From Oscillospiraceae bacterium (GTDB taxonomy: Bacteria > Bacillota > Clostridia > Oscillospirales > CAG-272), in assembly GCA_015064505.1 (NCBI GenBank), contig SVSB01000013.1, forward strand, positions 1-56,560: 56,560 nucleotides of DNA, written 5' to 3'. The notes beneath the pieces are model-generated. The model was given only the letters and a program-made list of their open reading frames with translations, was not told the origin of the DNA and ran no database searches. Position numbers and translations under genes: made by a program. Each line of letters begins with the position of its first letter. Position 1 is the stretch's first letter. Positions 7,047 through 14,943 of this stretch are shown piece after piece.

Positions 7047-9014
7047 TCAGTATCCTATTACGTTTCCTGCAGTAAGACCGGTGTTATCAGCGATAACGTT
7101 AGTCTCGAAATCTGCGGGAAGAGTGCTTGCCACGTAGCCGATAGCCTCACCGTTTATGTTGGTAAAGGTACAGCCGGTTATAACGGTGGTGGAAGTGCCG
7201 CCGTTGTTTACGCCGCAAATAGCGTTGTCGTAATTATCGAAGGTGCAATTCTCAATGGTAAGATTACCGTAAAGATTCTTATAAACGCCCCAGTTTTTCT
7301 CAGCTGCTATGCCCTCGAACTTGCAGTTGATAACGGTAATATCTCCTGCAGTGTCGTGATTCTTGGTATTATCGGCAATTGCATAGCCCTTGCGATTGGT
7401 CTCAAAGGTGATATTCTCAAAGGTTGCATCACCTGCGCAGTTGAAGAGATTATCCTGTGCAGAGCTGCTCTGACGGAAGACTACAGTCTTATCTGCCTCA
7501 CCCTTGATGGTTACTCCGTGAGCAACGGTAAAGGTTCCGGTGGTGGTATAAGTACCCTCGGGAATTACAAGAACGGTGCCGGCGGGCAGAGTAGGCAGAA
7601 GCTCGTAAAGGCCGCCCATAGTAGCCGCATCGTATACTTCCTCGCCGGGAGTCTTTACGATAACGTCGGTATTGCCTGCCTCTGCTCCCATAGCAGCCTT
7701 AACTCTTGCTGCGACGGTATCGTTAACAACGTAGAAGTCAATATCACTCACGTTGGGATTATTGGACTCGCCGTTGCAGAACCACGTGGAATTTCTTCCG
7801 TTAAGCGTGGAAGTAATGAAGGTAACGTCGTCACCGTTCATATATACGGTTCTGAGATCGGGGCAGCCGCGGAACGCGTAACCCTGAATAGAGGTATTGC
7901 CCTCAAAGATTACGGTCTCGATCTCAGAAGCGCCAAAGGCAGTCTCGCCAACGGTCTCTACGGTTGCGGGAATGATAATGCTCTTGATGCCGGACTTCTG
8001 GAATGCGTTGTCTGCAATAACCTTAACGGTGGAGGATATAACGACCTGCTTAAGATTTACAGTGCTTTTGAATGCACGGCTGTCTATCTGCTCAAGGCCC
8101 TCGTTCAGTACAACGGTCTCAACAGCAGAACTGTCAAATCCGCGGCCGAGAGATCTTACTGTAGAAGAGAGCACAACGGTCTTTACGTTTGAGTTATAAG
8201 CGAAAGAATAATTGCCAAGAGAGGTAACACCCTCGGGAACCACGAGAGTATCCTTGGCAAACGCCTCGGTTACCTTATAAAGAACGTACTCTCCCTCGGG
8301 AGTGTAAACGTACTGAACGTCGTCAATCTCTGTAAGGATATTTCCGTCTGCATCGGGATCAAGACCCATATCGTACTTATTGTCAAAGCTGTCCGTTTCT
8401 GCGGAGAGCTGAGTTGCGAGGATCTGGATATCAAATGCGCCGAGAGTCTGATTCTGATAATCGTTGCCCGCGGTCTCCTGCATCTTAAATGCGATACCGA
8501 GCGCCTCGTAAGCGTTCTTCGTATCGTTCGGCTCGATCTCACCTACGGTGGTGGTCTCAATGCCGCTGATGAAGGAACGAAGAGTTCCTACCTTCGTCCA
8601 ACCGGAAAGGTCGGTGCGATTTTCGGGATAGCTCTCAACGTCCTCTTTTACGTAAACGTCGATAACGTCAGCAAGTATGCCAAGCTCCTCGGTGGTTACA
8701 AGGTTAGCCTGCCACTTGAATGCGAGGCTACCGATGTTTACTACCTTAAGGATCTTAACCTGCACGTAGCCGGGTTCCCAATTGTCATAATCAAAGATAG
8801 GTGCCTTTGAGTCTTTTACGGAAGTCCATCCGGAGTTGTCGTCTTCAAGTACCTGCAGATCCACCTTCAGGGTACCTGAAACTACCTTGTTACCACTGCT
8901 GGTAACGGTGTCAGTAAACCAAGCCGCAGTAGTGCCGATAAGCATAGATACGCACATAACGAGCGCAAGTACGCTTGTCAGCAACGCGCGTCTGGTTGCT
9001 TTGCTGTTGCTCAT
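7047..9014 (-). CDS. SipW-dependent adhesin-like protein with leucine-rich and beta-helix repeats (type A)
   Basis: 655 residues. A SipW signal lies at 1-45 (helix about 10-30, then AAWFTDTVTSSGNK). A conserved type A N-domain runs to about 210 (DYDNWEPGYVQVKILKVVN; later FKMQETAGN). BspA-type leucine-rich repeats span about 255-395 (repeating I-x-x-x-A-F and V-x-x-I-x-x-P). A parallel beta-helix-like region spans about 470-640 (VTIKGEADKTVVF, FENITFETN, LTIENCTFDNYDNAI). The first 200 residues are very close to those at 11225-13480 and 18543-20813, but the C-terminal modules differ. The ATG at 9014 follows GGAGG. Likely a surface adhesin or fibre-associated display protein; the ligand is unknown. 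Confidence 0.8.
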   Translation of the reverse strand: MSNSKATRRALLTSVLALVMCVSMLIGTTAAWFTDTVTSSGNKVVSGTLKVDLQVLEDDNSGWTSVKDSKAPIFDYDNWEPGYVQVKILKVVNIGSLAFKWQANLVTTEELGILADVIDVYVKEDVESYPENRTDLSGWTKVGTLRSFISGIETTTVGEIEPNDTKNAYEALGIAFKMQETAGNDYQNQTLGAFDIQILATQLSAETDSFDNKYDMGLDPDADGNILTEIDDVQYVYTPEGEYVLYKVTEAFAKDTLVVPEGVTSLGNYSFAYNSNVKTVVLSSTVRSLGRGFDSSAVETVVLNEGLEQIDSRAFKSTVNLKQVVISSTVKVIADNAFQKSGIKSIIIPATVETVGETAFGASEIETVIFEGNTSIQGYAFRGCPDLRTVYMNGDDVTFITSTLNGRNSTWFCNGESNNPNVSDIDFYVVNDTVAARVKAAMGAEAGNTDVIVKTPGEEVYDAATMGGLYELLPTLPAGTVLVIPEGTYTTTGTFTVAHGVTIKGEADKTVVFRQSSSAQDNLFNCAGDATFENITFETNRKGYAIADNTKNHDTAGDITVINCKFEGIAAEKNWGVYKNLYGNLTIENCTFDNYDNAICGVNNGGTSTTVITGCTFTNINGEAIGYVASTLPADFETNVIADNTGLTAGNVIGY

Positions 9015-9049
9015 TTTTGGGGTGTCCTCCTGTTAAATTTTTTACCTTT

Positions 9050-9117
9050 CGGCAATCAAAAGATATAAACCGCAGCTTATACCCTTTGATTGCCGCCCAA
9101 CCCCGTGAGGGGTTGGG
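9050..9117. repeat. Composite palindromic element, short form (copy 2)
   Basis: Arms 9050-9068 and 9077-9095 face each other across 8 bp, followed by the hairpin 9096-9117 (CCCAACCCC, GTGA loop, GGGGTTGGG). The GC hairpin sequence differs from copy 1 (CCCAACCCC against CCCCGACCCC) while pairing is kept. Confidence 0.85.
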
Positions 9118-9131
9118 AAGCATAAATAAGA

Positions 9132-11126
9132 TCAGTTCTCGGTAAGAGTGCCGGCAACTCTGTTGCAGGTACCGATGGTAAGATCGGTGGTGCAGTTGGT
9201 AAGAGTTGCGGTGCCGTTAACCATACCGATGAATGCGCCGGTCTTCTCAGCGGTCTCACCTACTACGGTGCAAGCGGTGGAATCGCAGTCCTTCATAATG
9301 AGGGTACCGGTCTGATAACCAACGTAAACGCCTGCCTCATCGCCGATATCAGGAACGTTGTTCAGAATATCGCAATTCTTAACGTCAACGTTGTCAAGCA
9401 CTACGGTGCAGCCGCCGTCTGCAAATGCAACGACTACGCCTGCGCCATAGTTACGCTCGGTATCAGCGGTGGAATCGATATCGAAGTTATCGATTACAAG
9501 ATTGCTGATATTGAGAGTGGAGTCGGTGTATGCATAGAACATACCGTGATGCTTCATACCGTTGTGGCTGGTATGAGCGGACTTACCGTTGGAAATGGTG
9601 TGGCCGTTACCAACGATGGTAAGGGTCTTGCCGTATGCGGCACCGATGGTACCGAGAGCAGCACCCTCAAGATCGATATCTGCGCTGAGGATGTAGGTAC
9701 CCTCAAGAGACTTGCCTGCAAGTGCAAGAAGGTCTGCAGCGGTGGAGATGTAGTTGTACTTGATTCCGCCGTTTGCGCCGCTGTTATCGCCGTTGATGAA
9801 GATGTTCTCGGGCTTAAGGTTGATGCTCTGCTTCTCGATATTACCAACAACACTGTCAGCGTCGAAGTTGAAGTATACGTAGGTATCCTGAGTTGCAGAA
9901 ACGGAGGTAACGGGGGATGCGCATGCAGCAACGTCCTCAACGTCGGAGTTGATGAGGGTTACGGTGCTCTTGGAGTTGAGACCGTGAGCCGCATCACTTG
10001 CCTCGTCGATCATAATATCCTTACCGCCGGTGTTCTTGATAGAGCAATCAACGATAGTAACGTTGCAGTCGTTTCTTACGTAGATACCCTCTCTGTTCTT
10101 TGCGTTGCCGTCGATATCAAGATTCTGGAAAAGAACCTTGGAGCCGTTGGAAACGGTAAATACGTGAGTATTCATGAAGTCCTTAAGGATGCTTACTTCG
10201 CCAAGACCGATGATGCTTACGTCCTTGCCATTAATAACGATAGGACCGGACTTAAGAACGTGATCACCGGACTTGAGGTAAAGGATAGCGCCATCCTTTG
10301 CAGCATTAATAGCCGCCTGGAGATCGTTCACATCGTTGACGATAAGGGTTGCGTTAGCATCATAGTTGTGATCGAAGGAATCGTCCTCGGGATCCCAGTT
10401 GTACTGAGTAGCTACGAGGGAAATGCCAAGCTGAATAGAGGGTCTGTGCTCGCCATCGTGGTTAGCCTCGTTACCAACGGTCTCGGGCATATAGAGCGCA
10501 AGGCTGGTATACCAGCATTCGCCGGGCTGGAGCCACTGATCGAGGTCAAGGCTATAGGGGTTAGCGGGGGGATTGCCGTAAGCATATCCGTCAGCTGCCT
10601 CGGCAAGGGTCTTGCCGGGTACGCCGTTAAACTCTGCGGGCAGAGATGCGGGATCCGTTACAGCCTCTCTGTTAGCAAAGGGAGCCCAATGTCCCTGCTG
10701 AGCCTGAATAGCGTATGCCAGGATGTGATCGGAAAGCTTAATGCTTGCACCGGTCTTGGTAAGACCGAGGGTCTCGCTAACGATATCAACGTTCATAAGG
10801 TACTTAAGAGCAAGCTCACCCTCGTTTACTGCCTTGAAGTAAACGACCTCGGTGTAGCCGGGCTCCCAAAGAGCGTTGGGATCGAAAACGGGAGTGTCTG
10901 CGGTAACTACCTTCCACTTGTTGTCGGCGATTGCGCCGTTCACAACGTCGGAAGGATAAGCGTAGTACAGCTCGATATCCAGGTTACCGGCCTGAATGGT
11001 GTTGATACCGGTCTGTACGGAGTCAGTGAACCAAGCTGCGGTAGTGCCTGCAAGCATAACGAAGCACAAGAGAAGTGCCATTGCACTTGCCTGTACTGCG
11101 CGCCTGGTCGTTCTGCGTCTCGACAT
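9132..11126 (-). CDS. SipW-dependent beta-helix adhesin-like protein (type B)
   Basis: 664 residues. The SipW signal ends in TTAAWFTDSVQTGINT (about 28-43). The type B N-domain runs to about 255 (LYYAYPSDV, DPNALWEPGYTEVVYFKAVN, LDQWLQPGECWYTSLALYMP). After that comes a right-handed beta-helix (about 258-660) with strands such as VSIIGLGEVSILKDF, VLFQNLDIDGN, VTIVDCSIKNTGG and LNISNLVIDNFDI. The N-domain is a close paralogue of that at 14944-17064; the beta-helix is diverged. The beta-helix family includes carbohydrate-binding and lyase folds, but no catalytic signature is visible, so adhesion is the more cautious reading. A short ribosome site (AAGGAG) precedes the ATG. Confidence 0.8.
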   Translation of the reverse strand: MSRRRTTRRAVQASAMALLLCFVMLAGTTAAWFTDSVQTGINTIQAGNLDIELYYAYPSDVVNGAIADNKWKVVTADTPVFDPNALWEPGYTEVVYFKAVNEGELALKYLMNVDIVSETLGLTKTGASIKLSDHILAYAIQAQQGHWAPFANREAVTDPASLPAEFNGVPGKTLAEAADGYAYGNPPANPYSLDLDQWLQPGECWYTSLALYMPETVGNEANHDGEHRPSIQLGISLVATQYNWDPEDDSFDHNYDANATLIVNDVNDLQAAINAAKDGAILYLKSGDHVLKSGPIVINGKDVSIIGLGEVSILKDFMNTHVFTVSNGSKVLFQNLDIDGNAKNREGIYVRNDCNVTIVDCSIKNTGGKDIMIDEASDAAHGLNSKSTVTLINSDVEDVAACASPVTSVSATQDTYVYFNFDADSVVGNIEKQSINLKPENIFINGDNSGANGGIKYNYISTAADLLALAGKSLEGTYILSADIDLEGAALGTIGAAYGKTLTIVGNGHTISNGKSAHTSHNGMKHHGMFYAYTDSTLNISNLVIDNFDIDSTADTERNYGAGVVVAFADGGCTVVLDNVDVKNCDILNNVPDIGDEAGVYVGYQTGTLIMKDCDSTACTVVGETAEKTGAFIGMVNGTATLTNCTTDLTIGTCNRVAGTLTEN

Positions 11127-11172
11127 TTTTCTTTCTCCTTAAAACTGTCAAATGGTTTTATCTTAACCGCCT

Positions 11173-11192
11173 CCCGACCCCGCAGGGTCGGG
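11173..11192. repeat. GC hairpin of the composite element without the outer arms (copy 3)
   Basis: Only the CCCGACCC/GGGTCGGG hairpin is present here, between genes at 9132 and 11225. The flanking 30 bp (11193-11226) are nearly the same as 18511-18545, both running into the stop codons of GLUG-type genes, so the gene end and hairpin were duplicated together. Confidence 0.8.
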
Positions 11193-11224
11193 GGCAAATC
11201 AAGCTGATGGGAAGTGACCGTTAA

Positions 11225-13480
11225 TTACTCGGTAACGGTCTTGCCTGCCTCTATCTTACCGATGTTAGCGGTAGCAGAGGTGGTCATGTTGGTGACGGTG
11301 TTGTTGTTGCAGGTACCGTCGCAGTTGTAGTTACCTACGATCTTACCAATAACGTACTCGGTCTTGCCGCCGGCAAAGACACCGCCGCCGATGCCGTCAA
11401 CGGTGCAATTGGTGAGGGTGTTGCCGGTAACGTCATGGGTTTGGCCGTTAGAAGCACAGATGTAACCAATCAGACCGCCGAGCTTGTAGCCACCCTTAAC
11501 GGTAACGTTGGTCAGAGTGCAGTTAAGAACGTCGGTATAACCGTAGCCAACGACACCACCGGTATACTTACCGCCGGTAACGGAGGAGTTGGTAACCGTT
11601 ACGTTCTCTATAACCTTGTTGCAAGATCCGGACAGAACACCTGCGGTGGAGTTGCCAACGTTGCTGCCGGTTACCTGAATGTTATCAAGCTTCAGGTTCT
11701 TAAAGCCGCAGTCATTACCGATAAACAGACCTGCTTCATTTGTGGTAGCGGGATCGGTTACGATAACCGCGTTCTTAATGGTGTGATCCTGTCCGTCAAA
11801 TACGCTTCTCTTACCAAGATCGATAGGAGCGATCTGAGCGCCGCCAAAATCAATATCGGCAGTCAGCTCAACGGTCCAGGTCCAGTTATAATAGTAATCG
11901 GTGCCTTTACCGCCGTTCTGAGGAGCATAGTTGCTATATGCGGTTCCAAGGCCGTTGGAGAAGAAGTCTACCCACTCAGCATTAAGCTTGCCAAGGTTGA
12001 GAAGAGCTTCCTTGCTGTCTACGATGATAGTGCCGGAGCCGGCGCCGTTAGGAACGAGCTTCAAGCCGTATACGTAAGCACCGTTGGTCTTTACGTTGCT
12101 GGATACGGAGCCGGTAACGGTTGCGCTGCTCTGAACGCGACCTACAACCTCGCCGATGTTCTCGTTGGGCGTTCCGTCGCCGTAAACCTGACCTGCACCG
12201 AGATACATATAGCTTACGTCGGAATCGTATGCCTTACAATCGGTAACAACGTTGTTGTTGTGAGCCATACCGAGGACGGCACCGATGTCACGGTAACCGA
12301 TAACCGTTACGTTAGTAGCGGTACAGTTGGTCAAACCGTTGCCTGCGCCTTCCCAAACCTGACCCATAACGCCGCCTGCCTTTGCGCCGCCGTCATAATT
12401 GCCGTTAGCCAGAAGCTTGGGAGTAACGGTTATGACACAATCAACAGCGTGGCAGTTTTCAAGGGTTGTATAGCCTGCTCCGATAACTGCGCCTGCACGG
12501 TCGTGTGCGCTGATGACAGCGTTCTTAACGGTAAGATTCTTGATATCTCCGCCGTTTCTTGCGTCACCAAAGAGACCTGCGTACTCTTCTACGTCAACTA
12601 CGAAGTTGGAAACGGTGTGATCGTTACCATCAAAGAGTGCGCTGAAGGAATGTGAAGGATGTCCGATAGGAGTCCACGTTCTGCCGCCGAGGTCGATATC
12701 GGAGGTGAGTACGAACGTTTCGTTCTTAAAGCTGTTGCCGTTGTTTACCTCCTGTGCAAGGTAAAGCAGATCAGCCGCGCTTGCAATAAGGAAATTACCG
12801 TTCTCGTCCTTGTTCAGATACTCTGCAGCCTCGTCATACTTCTCGTCAAAGCTGTCCTTCTCAGCCATCATCTGAGTAGCGAGGATCTGAATATCAAACT
12901 CGCCGAGGGTCTGATCCTGATACTCGTTGCCTGCAGTCTCCTGCATCTTGAATGCGATACCGAGCGCCTCGTAAGCGTTCTTCGTATCGTTCGGCTTGAT
13001 CTCACCTACGGTGGTGGTCTCAATGCTGCCAACGAAGGAACGGAGAGTTCCTACCTTGGTCCAACCGGTAAGGTCGGTGCGATTCTGGGGATAGCTCTCA
13101 ACGTCCTCTTTTACGTAAACGTCGATAACGTCAGCGAGCTTGCCGAGATTTGCGGTGTTGGTGAGAGTTGCCTGCCACTTAAGCGCGAGGCTTCCCTCGT
13201 TGACTACCTTCAGCACCTTTACCTGAACGTAGCCGGGTTCCCAGTTGTCATAATCAAAGATAGGGTCTCTGGAATCCTTTACGGAATACCAGGTCGTGTT
13301 GTCGGTCTCGTCCAGAACCTCGAGGTCAACCTTGAGCGTACCGGAGATAACCTTGTTACCACTGCTGGTAACGGTGTCGGTGAACCAAGCTGCCGTGGTA
13401 CCGATAAGCATAGATACGCACATAACGAGCGCAAGTACGCTTGTCAGCAACGCGCGCTTAGTCGCTTTGCTGTTAGACAT
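11225..13480 (-). CDS. SipW-dependent GLUG-repeat adhesin-like protein (type A)
   Basis: 751 residues from the ATG at 13480, chosen over an upstream in-frame ATG at 13516 because AGGAGG lies 9 nt before it and the SipW signal begins there. The signal region is 8-45 (TTAAWFTDTVTSSGNK) and the type A N-domain runs to about 215 (DYDNWEPGYVQVKVLKVVN). The remainder is a GLUG-like beta-helical array: FLIASAADLLYLAQEVNNG leads into LTSDIDLGGRTWTPIG, followed by repeated GLFGDA, GAVIGAG, GGVMGQ, GGVVGYG and GGLIGYI turns. GLUG repeats occur in large bacterial surface proteins. It is the most similar in layout to 18543-20813. Confidence 0.8.
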   Translation of the reverse strand: MSNSKATKRALLTSVLALVMCVSMLIGTTAAWFTDTVTSSGNKVISGTLKVDLEVLDETDNTTWYSVKDSRDPIFDYDNWEPGYVQVKVLKVVNEGSLALKWQATLTNTANLGKLADVIDVYVKEDVESYPQNRTDLTGWTKVGTLRSFVGSIETTTVGEIKPNDTKNAYEALGIAFKMQETAGNEYQDQTLGEFDIQILATQMMAEKDSFDEKYDEAAEYLNKDENGNFLIASAADLLYLAQEVNNGNSFKNETFVLTSDIDLGGRTWTPIGHPSHSFSALFDGNDHTVSNFVVDVEEYAGLFGDARNGGDIKNLTVKNAVISAHDRAGAVIGAGYTTLENCHAVDCVITVTPKLLANGNYDGGAKAGGVMGQVWEGAGNGLTNCTATNVTVIGYRDIGAVLGMAHNNNVVTDCKAYDSDVSYMYLGAGQVYGDGTPNENIGEVVGRVQSSATVTGSVSSNVKTNGAYVYGLKLVPNGAGSGTIIVDSKEALLNLGKLNAEWVDFFSNGLGTAYSNYAPQNGGKGTDYYYNWTWTVELTADIDFGGAQIAPIDLGKRSVFDGQDHTIKNAVIVTDPATTNEAGLFIGNDCGFKNLKLDNIQVTGSNVGNSTAGVLSGSCNKVIENVTVTNSSVTGGKYTGGVVGYGYTDVLNCTLTNVTVKGGYKLGGLIGYICASNGQTHDVTGNTLTNCTVDGIGGGVFAGGKTEYVIGKIVGNYNCDGTCNNNTVTNMTTSATANIGKIEAGKTVTE

Positions 13481-13510
13481 AACGTGTCCTCCTGTTAATA
13501 TTTTACCTTT

Positions 13511-13856
13511 CGGCAATCAAAAGATATAAATAGTTTTGCGGGAGTACGCATGGCGCGAAACGCCTCTCACGCAGATATTCTCTCCTTCCACCACTTCGTG
13601 GTCCCCCTTCCTCGTCAGAGGAAGGTCTACGAAAGCCGGTGTAGGGGCGACCATCGGTCGTCCGAAGCTCCCGCAGAGCGGGTGATGAGGTGTGCATGTG
13701 CGGAGCGAATTCTCCCCGACGAACTCCTCATCCACCGCTATCGCGGTCCCCCTTCTCCCGCAGGAGAAGGCTTACGTGAGGCTCCGTTAAGATCAAAATC
13801 ACCGCGCAGGGCTCAACTTATATCCTTTGATTGCCGCCCGACCCCGCGGGGTCGGG
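13511..13856. repeat. Composite palindromic element, longest form (copy 4)
   Basis: Outer arms are 13511-13529 and 13818-13836, with the GC hairpin at 13837-13856. The interior holds two diverged copies of a two-hairpin module: 13588-13625 (ACCAC/GTGGT, CCTTCCTC/GAGGAAGG) and 13734-13770 (ACCGC/GCGGT, CCTTCTCC/GGAGAAGG). Stem bases change on both sides so that pairing is kept. The second half matches copy 1. This accounts for the 418-bp gap between genes; nothing coding is seen in it. Confidence 0.85.
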
Positions 13857-13899
13857 TGCGTTGGTAACTGATTATAAATTCTTTTGCAACAGCGCGCTA

Positions 13900-14835
13900 T
13901 CAGAGCTCGCTTTGCTGCTGTTCCGCGGTCTCGGCTTCCGTAGTCTCGGCTGCTGTGGTATCCGTTGCCGCAGAATCATCGGTAATTGCCGTGGTATCGG
14001 TGGTATCGGTGGCATCCGTGGTGTCGGTGGCATCAGTGGTATCCGCTGCCGCCGTAGTATCCTCGGTTGCGGTGGTGTCCTCTGCCGTGGTCTCGGCATC
14101 CGTGGTGTCGGTTGCAGTGGTTTCGGGAGTGTTATCGTCTACGTTGACGGTATTCCCGCTATCCGTATCGGGATATTCAACTCCGGCATCGTAACCGGTA
14201 TCAAAGCTGTCCGACTCATGTTCAAGCTGAGTTGCAACCACTGTAAGCTTGAGGCTGTTGAAGAGATTCTTGCCCTGCAAACTGGAAGGAATGTTATCGT
14301 GCATATAAAGCACGATGCTAAGATAGAATTCATCGTCTCTGAACATGATGCCGGCGGGAAAATCCGGATCGTTGATGAACTCGCGCAGGGTTGGCGGGAT
14401 GGTATTGATCAAATTACCTAAATCTGATACGTCCGTATCATCTTCAATAAAGATGTCCGCTTCATTATTTCCTTTTCTCATGTACACGGTGATATAGTCG
14501 GCAACGTCTGAAAGCCCTGCGGCATTTACGGTTGCTTGCCATTTATAAGCAAGGGTTCCCGTGTTTACCACGCGCAGATTAATTATCTCCATATGTCCGG
14601 GCTGCCAGGGTGTGGATGAATCAAAGATCTCGGTGTTCTCCGCATTTACCCACTTTTGCGAATCGGCATCCCACTTTTCAAGAGCAATATCAAGCTTGCC
14701 TGTTTTTATTATGTTTCCCGTGCTTGAAGCACTGTCGTAAAACCATGCGGCAGTAGTGCCAACAAGCGAAGCCATACTCAGAAAGAGAGCCAGGATGCTT
14801 AGCAGTAACGCTTGCTTTGTGTTTCTTGCTTTCAT
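13900..14835 (-). CDS. SipW-dependent TasA-like protein with Thr/Asp-rich tail
   Basis: 311 residues from the ATG at 14835; an in-frame ATG at 14847 is rejected because the GGAGG site lies inside it. The hydrophobic helix is about 8-29, followed by TTAAWFYDSASSTGN. The TasA-like domain (STPWQPGHMEIINLRVVNTG, where PGH replaces PGY) extends to about 225 and ends VVATQLEHESDSFDTGYDAG, as in the type A and B proteins. The last 80 residues are a low-complexity tail (TTDATDTTD type), a possible glycosylated stalk. No repeat module follows, so this may be a bare version of the shared N-domain: structural subunit rather than adhesin. Confidence 0.75.
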   Translation of the reverse strand: MKARNTKQALLLSILALFLSMASLVGTTAAWFYDSASSTGNIIKTGKLDIALEKWDADSQKWVNAENTEIFDSSTPWQPGHMEIINLRVVNTGTLAYKWQATVNAAGLSDVADYITVYMRKGNNEADIFIEDDTDVSDLGNLINTIPPTLREFINDPDFPAGIMFRDDEFYLSIVLYMHDNIPSSLQGKNLFNSLKLTVVATQLEHESDSFDTGYDAGVEYPDTDSGNTVNVDDNTPETTATDTTDAETTAEDTTATEDTTAAADTTDATDTTDATDTTDTTAITDDSAATDTTAAETTEAETAEQQQSEL

Positions 14836-14859
14836 TTTTACCTCCATGGTGTCTTCTCT

Positions 14860-14927
14860 CGGCAGTCAAAAGATATAAACCGCGGCTTATATCCTTTGAT
14901 TGCCGCCCAACCCCGCGAGGGGTTGGG
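14860..14927. repeat. Composite palindromic element, short form (copy 5)
   Basis: Arms 14860-14878 (with one change, CGGCAGTC) and 14887-14905, then hairpin 14906-14927 of the CCCAACCCC type. It lies between the gene at 14944 and the start of the next cistron. Confidence 0.85.
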
Positions 14928-14943
14928 AAGCATAACAGATCAA

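Noticed and set aside
13511..13856. CRISPR-like array of repeats and spacers
   Set aside because: The units are palindromic hairpins of unequal length and spacing and no cas genes are present.
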